From contig OZ241752.1 of NCBI GenBank assembly GCA_965201155.1, forward strand, positions 2,108,001 through 2,172,000: a DNA stretch of 64,000 nucleotides. The letters are read 5' to 3'. The notes under the pieces were generated by a model. The model saw only the letters and a list, made by a program, of their open reading frames with translations, was not told the DNA's origin and searched no databases. Both the position numbers and the translations under genes were made by a program. Of the stretch, positions 53,074 through 62,255 are shown in pieces (positions within the stretch are counted from its first letter, which is position 1; each line of letters starts with the position of its first letter). Source of the stretch: JANQOH01 sp965201155 (GTDB lineage Bacteria; Pseudomonadota; Alphaproteobacteria; UBA7887).

Positions 53074-53963
53074 TGGTGGAGTCGCACGAAACACAGATGG
53101 CGCCGCTGCTTCTGCGGCGTGTCGGGCGCCGGCTGGTCCGGTTTGCCCGGCGTTCGCCCCTGTCGGCCTTCTGGGGTGTCATCGCCGCCTTGATTGTGCT
53201 GGTGGCGTTTACAGCGCCCCTCATCGCCCCTTACGAGCCGCTGGCGTCGGACTTCATGCGGATGCAGGTGCCGCCCGACTCGACCAACTGGTTCGGCACC
53301 GACCAGATCGGCCGCGACACGCTCTCCCGGGTCATTTACGGCAGCCGGCTGTCCCTCACCGTCGCCCTGTTTTCCGTCTTGATCGGTACCACACTGGGGT
53401 CGTTATGGGGCTTGGCCTGCGGCTATTTCGGCGGCTGGTTCGATACGGTCAGTCAACGGCTGATCGAGTTCTTCCAGGCTTTTCCGGACCTCATCCTGGC
53501 CATGGCGATCGCCATGGCGCTGGGGTCCGGCACCACCACGGTGATCATCGCCATCGCCATTACGCGCATCCCGTTCGGCGGGCGGGTGATCCGCTCGGTG
53601 GTACTCTCCCTGAAGGAAATGGCCTATGTGGAGGCGGCGCGCGGCGTCGGCGCCTCGCATGTGCGCATCATGCTGCGGCACATCCTGCCCCAGTGCGTCG
53701 CGCCATATCTGATCCTGGCCACCACCCATCTGGGGGTGGCGATCATCATCGAGGCGTCGCTTGGCTTTCTGGGGGTAGGGGTGCCGCCGCCAACGCCGAC
53801 CTGGGGCAATATGCTGGCCGATGCGCTGAATTCCGGCCTTGAGCCGCGCTGGTGGCTTTATGTGTTCCCCGGCCTCGCAATCACCATCACCGTCCTCGCC
53901 TTCAACCTGCTGGGCGACGGCATCCGCGACGCACTCGACCCGCGCCTGCGCGGCTCGGTCTGA
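53070..53963 (+). CDS. Peptide/dipeptide ABC transporter permease (DppC/OppC type)
   Basis: A 297-residue partner permease. Family features: FARRSPLSAFWGVIAALIVL helix, NWFGTDQIGRDTLSRVIYGSRLSL, EMAYVEAARGVGASHVRIMLRHILPQ contact loop and the ending GDGIRDALDPRLRG. The ATG overlaps the dppB-like stop. It ends 36 bases before the FrnE-like gene. The ATPase must come from elsewhere; YejF in this window is one candidate (inference). Confidence 0.92.
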   Translation: MMVESHETQMAPLLLRRVGRRLVRFARRSPLSAFWGVIAALIVLVAFTAPLIAPYEPLASDFMRMQVPPDSTNWFGTDQIGRDTLSRVIYGSRLSLTVALFSVLIGTTLGSLWGLACGYFGGWFDTVSQRLIEFFQAFPDLILAMAIAMALGSGTTTVIIAIAITRIPFGGRVIRSVVLSLKEMAYVEAARGVGASHVRIMLRHILPQCVAPYLILATTHLGVAIIIEASLGFLGVGVPPPTPTWGNMLADALNSGLEPRWWLYVFPGLAITITVLAFNLLGDGIRDALDPRLRGSV

Positions 53964-53999
53964 GCGTCGTTTGGCAGAACACCAGAAAGGAGGCGCGCC

Positions 54000-54683
54000 G
54001 TGAGGATCGACGTCATTTCGGATACCGTCTGCCCGTGGTGCTATATCGGAAAGCGGCGGCTGGACCGGGCGCTGGCGGAGAGCAGCGCAGCGCAGGCCAT
54101 GGTGGTGTGGCACCCTTTTCAGCTCAACCCGGACATGCCGGCTGCGGGCATGGACCGCGGCGAATATCTTGCGCTCAAATTCGGCAGCGAGTCACGGGCG
54201 CGAAACGCCTATCGAATGGTCGCCGAGGCAGCCGAGCGCGAGACGCTGGGGTTCAATCTTGACGCCATCAAGCGCACGCCCAATACGCTCGATTCCCACC
54301 GCCTGATACATCATGCCGGCAGTTGCAGCGCGCAGACACAGGAACGGGTGGTCGAAGCGTTGTTCCAGGCTTATTTTGTTGACGGTGCTGATATCGGCGA
54401 CGCCGAGGTGCTGGCGGCTGTCGCAGGTTCATGCGGCCTCGACGCGAACGCAATCCGCGCACGGCTGGCCGGTGATGCCGACCGGGCACTGGTTCAGAAG
54501 CATGACAGCCAAGCGCGCGCGGCGAATATTCGCGGTGTGCCGTGCTTCATTATCGACGGCCGCTACGCCATTCACGGCGCGCAGGAACCGGAAGTCCTGC
54601 GCCAGGTATTCGCGGTTGCCCAAGCAGAACGCACACCGGACCCCGTACCGGCAAGGGCAGCGCCCGTGCTGACAAGCGTATGA
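54000..54683 (+). CDS. DsbA-family thioredoxin-fold oxidoreductase (FrnE-like)
   Basis: A 227-residue cytoplasmic protein of the FrnE group. The active site CPWCY lies at residues 12-16 in SDTVCPWCYIGKRRLD, and the cis-proline loop RGVPCFIIDGRYAIHGAQ is near residue 185. No signal peptide, so it is cytoplasmic, with roles in thiol-disulfide exchange or isomerisation. GTG start with a strong AAAGGAGG nine bases upstream. A terminator of the convergent gene follows. Confidence 0.9.
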   Translation: MRIDVISDTVCPWCYIGKRRLDRALAESSAAQAMVVWHPFQLNPDMPAAGMDRGEYLALKFGSESRARNAYRMVAEAAERETLGFNLDAIKRTPNTLDSHRLIHHAGSCSAQTQERVVEALFQAYFVDGADIGDAEVLAAVAGSCGLDANAIRARLAGDADRALVQKHDSQARAANIRGVPCFIIDGRYAIHGAQEPEVLRQVFAVAQAERTPDPVPARAAPVLTSV

Positions 54684-54690
54684 CCACAAA

Positions 54691-54724
54691 ATGAAAGAGC
54701 CGGCTGCACGGTGGCAGCCGGCTC
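54691..54724 (-). terminator. Intrinsic terminator of the PQQ dehydrogenase operon
   Basis: GAGCCGGCTGC (54697-54707) and GCAGCCGGCTC (54714-54724) form a perfect 11-bp stem with a six-base loop. On the minus strand the stem is followed by TTTCATTTT. It lies 25 bases past the PQQ dehydrogenase stop. The plus strand side has no T-run, so it serves mainly the minus-strand operon. Confidence 0.9.
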
Positions 54725-54748
54725 CATGGTCGGGTATCCGACGAGCGC

Positions 54749-56485
54749 TCAGTTGTCGAGGGCAAATACCCAGAGCACGCCGCCGGTAGGAGTGCTGATG
54801 TCCTCCGGAACCAGCGGATGCGGGGTTTCCGCGACTGCCGCATTCAGGGAGTCTTCCATGCGCACCGCGTCAACGCCCCATCCTGCTTGCACGGCGATAT
54901 ATTGCTTGCCGTTGATGGCATAGGATGACGGCACTGCCGTGATGCCGGAATTGGTGCGGAACTGCCACAGGATTTCGCCCGTTTCCCCGTCAAAGGCACG
55001 GAAATAGCGGTCCCATGTACCGCCGCCGAACACAAGGCCGCCGCCCGTGGTCAAGAGCGGGCCCCAATTGAACGACGTGAAGTTCTGCGTCCACACTTCC
55101 TCGCCGGTGTTCAGATTCCAGGCCTGTACCTCGCCGATATGCTCGGCATCTTCATGCAGATACATCTTGATGTCCGGAATCGGCACGCCCAGCCATAGTT
55201 CGCCGGGGATGTATTCCTGCACCTCACCGACCAGCGAACCGCAGAGATTCTCGTTCACTGGAATGTAGAACAGGCCGGTTTTCGGGTTGTAGGCTTCCGG
55301 CGGCCAGTCCTTGCCGCCCCACAGGGACGGGCAGAACATGGTCATGCGGCCGACGCGCGGCTTCTTCGCCTCGTCATAGGTCGGACGCCCGGTTGCCGGG
55401 TCGATACTGGTGAACACATCCTGGCGGACATATTTGTGGGCGTCCACAAAGCCGATCTCGCCGCCCGTGCCACGGTCCATGAGCCACAGATAGCCGTTGC
55501 GCCCGGCATGGGCGAGGCCGTTGATCTGCTTGCCGTCACGCTCGATCGGAAGCAGGATCGGGGTGGAAACTTCGTCCCAGTCCCACGAATCATTCCAGTG
55601 ATACTGGTGGTAGCCGACCAGTTCGCCGTCGGAAACGCGGACGGCGATTGCCGAGGTGGTGTACAGGTTGTCACCGGGATGCATGTCGCCGGTCCAGGGC
55701 GCGGCATTGCCCGTGCCCCAATAGGAGATGCCGGTTTCCGGGTCGTAATTGCCGGTAAGCCAGATCGACGCACCGCCGGTCACCCAGTCATCGCCCTCCC
55801 ATGTGTCATGGCCGAATTCGCCCGGCCCGGGAATGCTGTGGCGTACCCACAGGGTCTCGCCGGTTGCGGCGTCCAGCGCCGTTATGTGGCCGCGAATGCC
55901 ATATTCACCGCCCGATGTGCCGACCATGACGACACCTTCCGCGATCAGCGGCGCCATGGTCATGTAATAGCCGTTTTCCCAACTGTCGGTCGCGGTGCGC
56001 CACACTTCTTCACCGGTTGCGGCGTTGAGCGCCACGACATGGCAGTCCGTGGTCACGACATAGGCGTTGTCGCCATAGAGCCCCACGCCGCGGTTGGTCG
56101 GATGAACCTGCCACAGTTCCTCGGGAATTTCGTGCTTGAAGCGCCAGATTTCCTCGCCGGTCTCGGCATTGAGCGCCACCACCTGGTTCTGCGGGGTGGT
56201 GATGAACATGATGCCGTCATTGACGATCGCAGGCGACTGATGGCCTTCCCCGACATTGGTCGAAAAGGCCCAGGCCGGTTGCAGATCCGCCACATTGCCG
56301 GTGTTGATCTGTTCCAGCGGGCTGTATCCCCAACCGTGATAATTTCCGCGATACATGAGCCAGTTATGCGGCTCGGGGTTGGCCAGCCGCTCGTCCGTCA
56401 CCGTCGAGTATTCGGCGGCGGCAACCCCCGGCAAAAGGAGCGCAGACGCCAGCAGCGCCGCCGCAAACTTGCCTCTGATAACCAT
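54749..56485 (-). CDS. PQQ-dependent alcohol dehydrogenase, lanthanide-type Asp pair
   Basis: A 578-residue periplasmic quinoprotein. Signal peptide ends in GVAAA. Eight-bladed propeller repeats are visible (VVALNAETGEEIW and similar). The catalytic aspartate is D302 in NDSWDWDEV, with a second Asp at 304. This Asp-x-Asp spacing is the mark of lanthanide-dependent XoxF/PedH-type enzymes; calcium enzymes have Ala or Ser there. The usual vicinal cysteine pair near the cofactor is absent (the matching segment reads QVHPTNRG). There is no heme-binding CxxCH, so electrons must leave through another protein. A Rieske gene sits 54 bases upstream in the same direction. GGGAGAG precedes the ATG. Confidence 0.92.
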   Translation of the reverse strand: MVIRGKFAAALLASALLLPGVAAAEYSTVTDERLANPEPHNWLMYRGNYHGWGYSPLEQINTGNVADLQPAWAFSTNVGEGHQSPAIVNDGIMFITTPQNQVVALNAETGEEIWRFKHEIPEELWQVHPTNRGVGLYGDNAYVVTTDCHVVALNAATGEEVWRTATDSWENGYYMTMAPLIAEGVVMVGTSGGEYGIRGHITALDAATGETLWVRHSIPGPGEFGHDTWEGDDWVTGGASIWLTGNYDPETGISYWGTGNAAPWTGDMHPGDNLYTTSAIAVRVSDGELVGYHQYHWNDSWDWDEVSTPILLPIERDGKQINGLAHAGRNGYLWLMDRGTGGEIGFVDAHKYVRQDVFTSIDPATGRPTYDEAKKPRVGRMTMFCPSLWGGKDWPPEAYNPKTGLFYIPVNENLCGSLVGEVQEYIPGELWLGVPIPDIKMYLHEDAEHIGEVQAWNLNTGEEVWTQNFTSFNWGPLLTTGGGLVFGGGTWDRYFRAFDGETGEILWQFRTNSGITAVPSSYAINGKQYIAVQAGWGVDAVRMEDSLNAAVAETPHPLVPEDISTPTGGVLWVFALDN

Positions 56486-56539
56486 ACCGTTCTCTCCCTT
56501 GTTTTTTCGTCGCTATCGATATTGGAGACGAGGCGCCGG

Positions 56540-57160
56540 CTAGCGTCTCTGCGGTGGTCCCCCCACACGCCCGGTGAAGACGCCGGCAACGGTCAATACG
56601 CCGTCGGCGACTTTCAGCGGCAAGGCCGGCAACGCCTTGCGCGCCGGTCCCGACAGCACCCGGGCGCTGTCTTTCGGATCGAAATTGGTTTCGTGGCAGG
56701 GGCAGATGAACACGTGCTTGTCCGGATGCCAGCCGATAACGGTGCACTTCTGATGCGTACACACAGCCGAATAGGCAATCACCCCGTCGGCGGCACGATC
56801 CCTGACCTCCGCGCTGTACTCCGCGTCGGCCAGCCGCAGCACCAGAAGCTGGTTGAGCCGCGACCCGTTTCGCATCACGTCATTCACCGGGTCGTAGGGA
56901 TAGGAGAATGTCGGCCGCTCCGCGAGGGCGATATCGTCCGGGCGGATCACCTCACCCTTGCGCGCGCTGCGCGCGAAAGTGAGTTGGTCCCCCGGCCGCG
57001 GACGCATCCGCTTCGGGTCTGTCTCCGACCGCTGCGCCCACCCCGTTCGGGCTGGCAGCAGGCCCGCAGCGGCGGCCATGCCGAACAAACCGCCCAGCAC
57101 ACCGCGCCGGCGCCAGCTACCATTCCGTGCCGCGCATTCCTCGCACCGATTCTCAGGCAC
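56540..57160 (-). CDS. Exported Rieske [2Fe-2S] protein next to a PQQ dehydrogenase
   Basis: A 206-residue protein with a twin-arginine start (SWRRRGVLGGLFGMAAAAG) and a C-terminal Rieske domain. The cluster boxes read CTHQKC (C134, H136, C139) and CPCHETN (C153, C155, H156), with ligand and disulfide positions as expected. It is not a cytochrome bc1 subunit by length and context; arsenite-oxidase-type small subunits are similar in size. GTG start with AAGGAG upstream. It probably takes electrons from the PQQ dehydrogenase, which is unusual: most such enzymes use a cytochrome c (inference). Confidence 0.87.
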   Translation of the reverse strand: MPENRCEECAARNGSWRRRGVLGGLFGMAAAAGLLPARTGWAQRSETDPKRMRPRPGDQLTFARSARKGEVIRPDDIALAERPTFSYPYDPVNDVMRNGSRLNQLLVLRLADAEYSAEVRDRAADGVIAYSAVCTHQKCTVIGWHPDKHVFICPCHETNFDPKDSARVLSGPARKALPALPLKVADGVLTVAGVFTGRVGGPPQRR

Positions 57161-57220
57161 CTTGTCACTCCTTGCAGGTCGATATGCCCGCGAAGGCGTG
57201 CATAAAGACTACGTTGGTCG

Positions 57221-57250
57221 ATAATATCCGAAAATCCGCCCTCTGCACAA
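57221..57250 (-). promoter_or_regulatory. Promoter candidate of the Rieske-PQQ operon
   Basis: On the minus strand TTGTGC (57250-57245) and TATTAT (57226-57221) are separated by 18 bases, about 60 bases before the Rieske start. The 300-base gap from 57161 to 57460 holds no gene that I can support; it contains this promoter candidate and the downstream end of the deacylase transcript. Confidence 0.45.
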
Positions 57251-57460
57251 TCGCTGTCACAGTGCACATTGGATGAGATCGTCGGAGCGAATTTTTCGAG
57301 CCGTAACCGGTCAGGATATGGTAGGGGCGCTGGTCCGCCAAGGGTATTGCAGCGCCGCACGGAAGCGGGAAAGAGCGGCTCCAAACCGGCGCCGCAGGTC
57401 TGATCGCTCAGGACATGCCGAACAATGCCGCGGCCACAGGGACAGGACACGGCATTCGGC

Positions 57461-59179
57461 TCAGTGCCATGCTCCCTTGAGGAGTTGGCCGGGTGCGGCC
57501 CCGGTCGGCTCGCCGTCAACCAGCGTCACGACGCCGTTGACGATGGTCATCGCGATCCCGTCCGCCTTCTGTACGAGACGGCGGGCGCCGCCGGGCAGGT
57601 CGCTCTCCACCGTTGGCAAACGCGGTTTGATCGCCTTTTCGTCGAACAGGACCAGGTCGGCGGCGTAGCCGCGGCGCACCAGCCCCCGGTCCGGCAGCTC
57701 CCAGGCGCGGGCATTGTCGAAGGTCAGCATGCGTACCGCCTGCTCCAGTGTGAAAGCCTCGCGGTTGCGCACCCAGTAACTCAGCATATGCGTTTGCAGC
57801 GACGACCCCATCTCCTGACAGACATGGGCGCCTGAGTCGGAAAATGTCGCCAGCGTGCGCGGGTGTTCCAGCATTCCGTGCACCGCCGACGGCGTCTCAT
57901 TGACCAGCGGCTGGACGAAAATCTGGTCTTCATTCTCGAGCATGAGGTCCATCATCACCGCTACCGGATGTGCGCCGAACCTGCGCGCCAGTTCGCCAAC
58001 CGTCGGGTCGTCCCAGTCGGTACCGCGCAGCGCGAACAGATTTTCGTAGTCCGGCTTGCGCGGGTCGGTGGTGGCGGCGCCGCCGCCCTGGAACTCATCG
58101 GCGCCCAGCGGCTTCATGCGGCCTTCCTCGGCGATCAGCTGCACGCGGGTGTCCGGGTCCGCCAGCGCGTGCTTCTGCTGTTCCAGCGATTGCCCGCGCA
58201 GCGCCTGCCAGGCGGGAAGGCCGTCAAACGGCAAATAGGACTTCAGCGAGAAAATGGCGTTGATCGAACGTGTCGTGGTCTGGCCGAAAATGCGCCCGCC
58301 GGCGGCGGAGGTGTCGTCGATATATTCCAGCAATGCCTGCCAGGGCAGGGGATCGATGCCCTGGCGCGTGGCGATGGTGCCGAACATGACCGGGCGGCCG
58401 CTCGCCAGCGTTATCTCGCGCAAATCCTGGAGAAATGCTCGCTGCGCCGCTCCGCTGGAAACATCCGGGCCGATCTGGAAGACGCCCGCGTTCAGCTCAG
58501 CCATCGCCGCCACCAGCATCTCGATCTCGCGCCATTCGGCGATGCGGCTGGGAACCGGCGTGCCGTCCGGCGTGACGTGGGTGGTGGCGCGCGAGGTGGA
58601 AAAACCCATCGCGCCCGCGCGCAGCGCATCCTGCACGGCGAAGTGCATGGCTGCGAGATCGTCTTCGGTCGCTGCCTCGCTGAGCGCGCGCTTGCCCATG
58701 ACGAACATACGCAGCGCCGAATGGCCGATATAAGAGCCGTAATTGATGCCTTTCGGCAAATTCGCAACCGTGTCCAGATAGTCCGGGAAACTTTCCCACG
58801 TCCAGTCGATGCCGGTCATCATGGCGGAGGTAGGGATGTCCTCCACCGCTTCCAGGCAGCGCGCGATCCATTCACGCTCCGGCGCCCGGCACGGCGCGAT
58901 CGCGAAGCCGCAATTTCCCATGATCACGCTGGTGACACCGTGCCAACAGGAGCAACTGCCCAGGGGGTCCCACGCAACCTGCGCGTCCATATGGGTGTGG
59001 CCGTCAATGAATCCGGGCGCGAGCACCAGCCCGTCCGCGTCAACGGTGTGCTCGGCCGCCGTCCTGATGCGGCCGATTTCGGCAACACGTCCGTCGGCGA
59101 CGCCGATATCGGCGCGGTATCGCGGCGCGCCGGAACCGTCCACCACGGTGGCGCCGCGGACAAGCAGATCGAGGCTCAT
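57461..59179 (-). CDS. N-acyl-D-amino-acid deacylase-family amidohydrolase
   Basis: A 572-residue metal-dependent hydrolase of the amidohydrolase superfamily (D-aminoacylase group). Seen: LLVRGATVVDGSGAPRY at the start, the metal motif GFIDGHTHMDAQ, the GNCGFAIAPC loop with the cysteine, GAMGFSTSRA, and TFSDSGAHV with the final aspartate. AGGGA seven or eight bases before the ATG at 59179 fixes the start; a frame ten codons longer is open. It is downstream of the SDR on the same strand and likely hydrolyses N-acylated D-amino acids or dihydropyrimidine-like compounds. Confidence 0.87.
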   Translation of the reverse strand: MSLDLLVRGATVVDGSGAPRYRADIGVADGRVAEIGRIRTAAEHTVDADGLVLAPGFIDGHTHMDAQVAWDPLGSCSCWHGVTSVIMGNCGFAIAPCRAPEREWIARCLEAVEDIPTSAMMTGIDWTWESFPDYLDTVANLPKGINYGSYIGHSALRMFVMGKRALSEAATEDDLAAMHFAVQDALRAGAMGFSTSRATTHVTPDGTPVPSRIAEWREIEMLVAAMAELNAGVFQIGPDVSSGAAQRAFLQDLREITLASGRPVMFGTIATRQGIDPLPWQALLEYIDDTSAAGGRIFGQTTTRSINAIFSLKSYLPFDGLPAWQALRGQSLEQQKHALADPDTRVQLIAEEGRMKPLGADEFQGGGAATTDPRKPDYENLFALRGTDWDDPTVGELARRFGAHPVAVMMDLMLENEDQIFVQPLVNETPSAVHGMLEHPRTLATFSDSGAHVCQEMGSSLQTHMLSYWVRNREAFTLEQAVRMLTFDNARAWELPDRGLVRRGYAADLVLFDEKAIKPRLPTVESDLPGGARRLVQKADGIAMTIVNGVVTLVDGEPTGAAPGQLLKGAWH

Positions 59180-59272
59180 TGCGTTCTCCCTGCGCTGTGG
59201 CGCCATTGCCGATGGCGGCGTCAGGGCGCCCTTGCGCCGATCATAGACGAATGTGCGAAGAAATGCCCGCGC

Positions 59273-60049
59273 TCAGCCGCTGCGGCGCGCGCCGCGCAGG
59301 CGGTCCAGAAGTCCGGCAGGCGCGCCGCCTCCCCCCTGGGCCTGCACCACCTCGCCATGGCTCTTGCATGAAGGTTCGGCAAGCGCGACGAAACAGTCCG
59401 TGATCATCTCCGGAGTGGGCAGGGTGTCCGGGTCTTCCCCCGGCATGGCGCGGGCCCGCATTCCGGTGCGCACGACGCCGGGGTCCACGATATTCACGCG
59501 TATCGCTGTCTTGCTCACTTCCTCGGCATAGATGCGCGCCAGCATTTCCAGCCCCGCCTTGCTCACGGCATAAGCGCCCCAATAGGCGCGGGGACGGTGG
59601 CCGACGCCCGAGGTAACGAACATGGCGCGCCCTGCATCCGATTGCCTGAGCAGCGGGTCGACACTGCGCAACACGCGCCAGTTGGCGTTCAGGTTGACAT
59701 CGATCACGCGGTTCCAGTCATGCGGACGCACATGGCCCAACGGCGTGAGATTGGTAAGCAGCGCCGCATTGCCGACAAGCACATCCAGCCGCGCGTGGCG
59801 TTCCGCCAGCATGCCGCCCAGCCGGTCCAGCGCCGCGCCGTCGGTAATGTCGGTCGGCACCATGGTGCAGGCGCCGCCGGCATCGGTGATGCGCGTTCCC
59901 AGCGCCGCCAGCGCTTCCCGATTGCGCGCCAGCGCATAGACATGCGCCCCTTCCGCCGCAAAACGCGCCGCTACCGCTGCGCCGATCCCGCGCGATGCGC
60001 CGGTGACAAGGGCGATGCGCCCGGAAAGGCGGGGTGTCGGGTTGTTCAT
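59273..60049 (-). CDS. Short-chain dehydrogenase/reductase after purF
   Basis: A 258-residue classical SDR with TGASRGIG, a VGNAALL segment in place of NNAG, the catalytic serine in VTSGVGHRPRAYWG, and YAVSK. The position directly after purF (18 bases) is conserved in alphaproteobacteria, so it is probably transcribed with purF, cvpA and radA. Substrate unknown. Confidence 0.9.
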   Translation of the reverse strand: MNNPTPRLSGRIALVTGASRGIGAAVAARFAAEGAHVYALARNREALAALGTRITDAGGACTMVPTDITDGAALDRLGGMLAERHARLDVLVGNAALLTNLTPLGHVRPHDWNRVIDVNLNANWRVLRSVDPLLRQSDAGRAMFVTSGVGHRPRAYWGAYAVSKAGLEMLARIYAEEVSKTAIRVNIVDPGVVRTGMRARAMPGEDPDTLPTPEMITDCFVALAEPSCKSHGEVVQAQGGGGAPAGLLDRLRGARRSG

Positions 60050-60067
60050 GTTTGTTGTTCCGGCAGG

Positions 60068-61522
60068 TCAGGCGTGGGCGGCGAGCAGCGACAATTGGTG
60101 TGTTTCCTGCCCGTCTTCGCTGTCTCGGAGCGGGATGGGATAAGCGCCGGTGAAGCAAGCGTCGCAAAATTGCGGCGCTTCGGTATTCCGGCGCGCCTGC
60201 CCCATGGCGCGGTACAACCCGTCGATCGAAATGAAAGCGAGACTGTCAACGCCAATATGGCGCGCCATCTCCGCGAGGTTCATTTGCGAGGCCAGCAATT
60301 GTTCCCGGTTCGGAGTATCGACGCCGTAAAAACACGAATGCGTGGTTGGAGGACTCGCAATCCGCATGTGCACTTCGGTCGCGCCCGCACGGCGCACCAT
60401 CTCCACGATCTTGATCGAGGTGGTGCCGCGCACGATCGAGTCATCCACCAGCACCACGCGCTTGCCGGACAGTATGGCGCGATTGGCGTTGTGCTTCAGT
60501 TTCACGCCCAGATGACGTATGGAGTCCGTGGGCTCGATAAAGGTTCGCCCCACATAGTGATTGCGAACGATGCCGATCTCGAACGGCAACCCTGCTTCCT
60601 CGGCATAGCCGATTGCCGCCGGAACGCCGGAATCCGGCACCGGCACCACGACATCGGCCGGCGCCCGTTTTTCGCGCGCAAGTTCGGCGCCGATATGCTT
60701 GCGCGCCGAATAGACATTGCGATTTTCGACAATGCTATCCGGTCGCGAGAAGTAGATATATTCGAAAATGCAGAAACGCTGCGCTGCGGGAGCAAACGGC
60801 ATCAAGCTGTGCAGGCCTTCGTGATCGGCAATGACGATTTCGCCCGGGCGTACTTCCCGCACGAATTCCGCGCCGATGATGTCCAGCGCGCAGGATTCGG
60901 ACGCGAAAATCGTGCTCCCGTCCAGACGCCCGATCTGCAGCGGGCGTACCCCGTGCCGGTCGCGGGCGGCGATCAGCGCCCGCTCGGTCAGAAGAACCAG
61001 TGACCACGCGCCGAGAACCTGCCGCAATGCATCAATGAGACGATGGACGAACGGCCCCTCGCTGCTGGTGGCGATCAGATGGACGATCACCTCCGTGTCC
61101 ATTGTGGACTGAAAGATGCAGCCCCGGCTCACCAGCTCGCGGCGCAGGGTCAGCGCGTTGGTCAGGTTCCCGTTATGCGCCATGGCGAGGCCGCCAGCCG
61201 CCAGGTCGGCAAAAATGGGCTGCACATTGCGCAGCATCAGTTCGCCCTGGGTCGAGTAGCGCACATGGCCGATGGCATGGTCGCCGCCGAGTTTTCCCAT
61301 TGTCGCGCGGTCGCTGAACTCGTCGCCGACCTGGCCGAGGCTGCGCTGGGAGTGAAACGCCTGTCCGTCGAAACTCACGATCCCCGCGGCTTCCTGACCC
61401 CGGTGTTGAAGCGCGTGCAGGCCGAGGGCAGTGTGCGCCGCTGCATCCGGATGTCCGAACATGCCGAACACGCCGCATTCCTCGCGCAGCGTGTCGCCGT
61501 CCCACGGTGCATGGCGCTTCAT
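60068..61522 (-). CDS. purF: Amidophosphoribosyltransferase
   Basis: A 484-residue enzyme that starts de novo purine synthesis from PRPP and glutamine. The catalytic cysteine is C16 after a short leader that is removed (LREECGVFG). The glutamine domain shows HALQHRGQEAAGI; the PRPP motif is VVLVDDSIVRGTTS. The start at 61522 has AGGGAG nine bases upstream; an upstream frame in phase is a shadow of cvpA. It follows cvpA by 13 bases. Confidence 0.97.
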   Translation of the reverse strand: MKRHAPWDGDTLREECGVFGMFGHPDAAAHTALGLHALQHRGQEAAGIVSFDGQAFHSQRSLGQVGDEFSDRATMGKLGGDHAIGHVRYSTQGELMLRNVQPIFADLAAGGLAMAHNGNLTNALTLRRELVSRGCIFQSTMDTEVIVHLIATSSEGPFVHRLIDALRQVLGAWSLVLLTERALIAARDRHGVRPLQIGRLDGSTIFASESCALDIIGAEFVREVRPGEIVIADHEGLHSLMPFAPAAQRFCIFEYIYFSRPDSIVENRNVYSARKHIGAELAREKRAPADVVVPVPDSGVPAAIGYAEEAGLPFEIGIVRNHYVGRTFIEPTDSIRHLGVKLKHNANRAILSGKRVVLVDDSIVRGTTSIKIVEMVRRAGATEVHMRIASPPTTHSCFYGVDTPNREQLLASQMNLAEMARHIGVDSLAFISIDGLYRAMGQARRNTEAPQFCDACFTGAYPIPLRDSEDGQETHQLSLLAAHA

Positions 61523-61535
61523 GGCGGAATACTCC

Positions 61536-62240
61536 CTAACCGCGGTCCGGTTCGCCTCCGGTATCGTCAACGTCGTCCAGCGCATGGTCGAACAGGCGGC
61601 TGGGATCATCCTCATAGACCGGCTCGCCGCCGGCAGGCGCCGCCACCGGCGGTTGCGCGACGCGCTCCGCTTCGGCATCCCCGTCCAGCAGGTCTCCGGC
61701 CCCCGGCACGCCGTCAGGGTCCAGCGCCGCCGGAAGCAAATCGAGCGGAACCGCACGCTCGATCATCGCCGCGGAATACTGTATCAGCGTGTAGGACGCG
61801 GCGCCGGTAAGCCACTCCGGTTCCTCCTCGCCAGTCTGGTTCCACAGCGAATACTTGCCGAGCAGGAACATCAGGGCGATCACCACCACACCGCGCGCGA
61901 CGCCGAACAGAAAGCCCAGCGAGCGGTCCAGAGCGTTCAGGGGACTGGCTTTCACACGCGCCACGACCATGTGGATGATCAGCCAGAACACCCCCAGCAG
62001 CACGACAAACAGGCCGATGCCCGCGGCGAACGCCAGCACGGTCTCGTTGTTGATGTAGGGTTGCAGATAAGGCATCGCCACCGGGTGATAGGCCCAGGCA
62101 ATCGCACCCGCGCCGACCCAGCCGGCAATGGCGAGGGCCTCGCGGACAAACCCGCGAACAAAGGCGAAAAACGCCGACACCAGGACAATGCCCCCGCACG
62201 CCAGATCGACCGCCCCGACAGTGACTCCCTCGATTTCCAT
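61536..62240 (-). CDS. cvpA: Colicin V production protein CvpA
   Basis: A 234-residue inner-membrane protein. Four hydrophobic segments in the first 130 residues (VDLACGGIVLVSAFFAFVRGFVREALAIAG is the family start) and an acidic, low-complexity tail (about 160-234) with many Asp/Glu. CvpA proteins help envelope integrity. It lies between radA and purF with 15 and 13 base gaps, the common order in this group. Confidence 0.93.
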   Translation of the reverse strand: MEIEGVTVGAVDLACGGIVLVSAFFAFVRGFVREALAIAGWVGAGAIAWAYHPVAMPYLQPYINNETVLAFAAGIGLFVVLLGVFWLIIHMVVARVKASPLNALDRSLGFLFGVARGVVVIALMFLLGKYSLWNQTGEEEPEWLTGAASYTLIQYSAAMIERAVPLDLLPAALDPDGVPGAGDLLDGDAEAERVAQPPVAAPAGGEPVYEDDPSRLFDHALDDVDDTGGEPDRG

Positions 62241-62255
62241 CTGTCCCTGCCTGTT

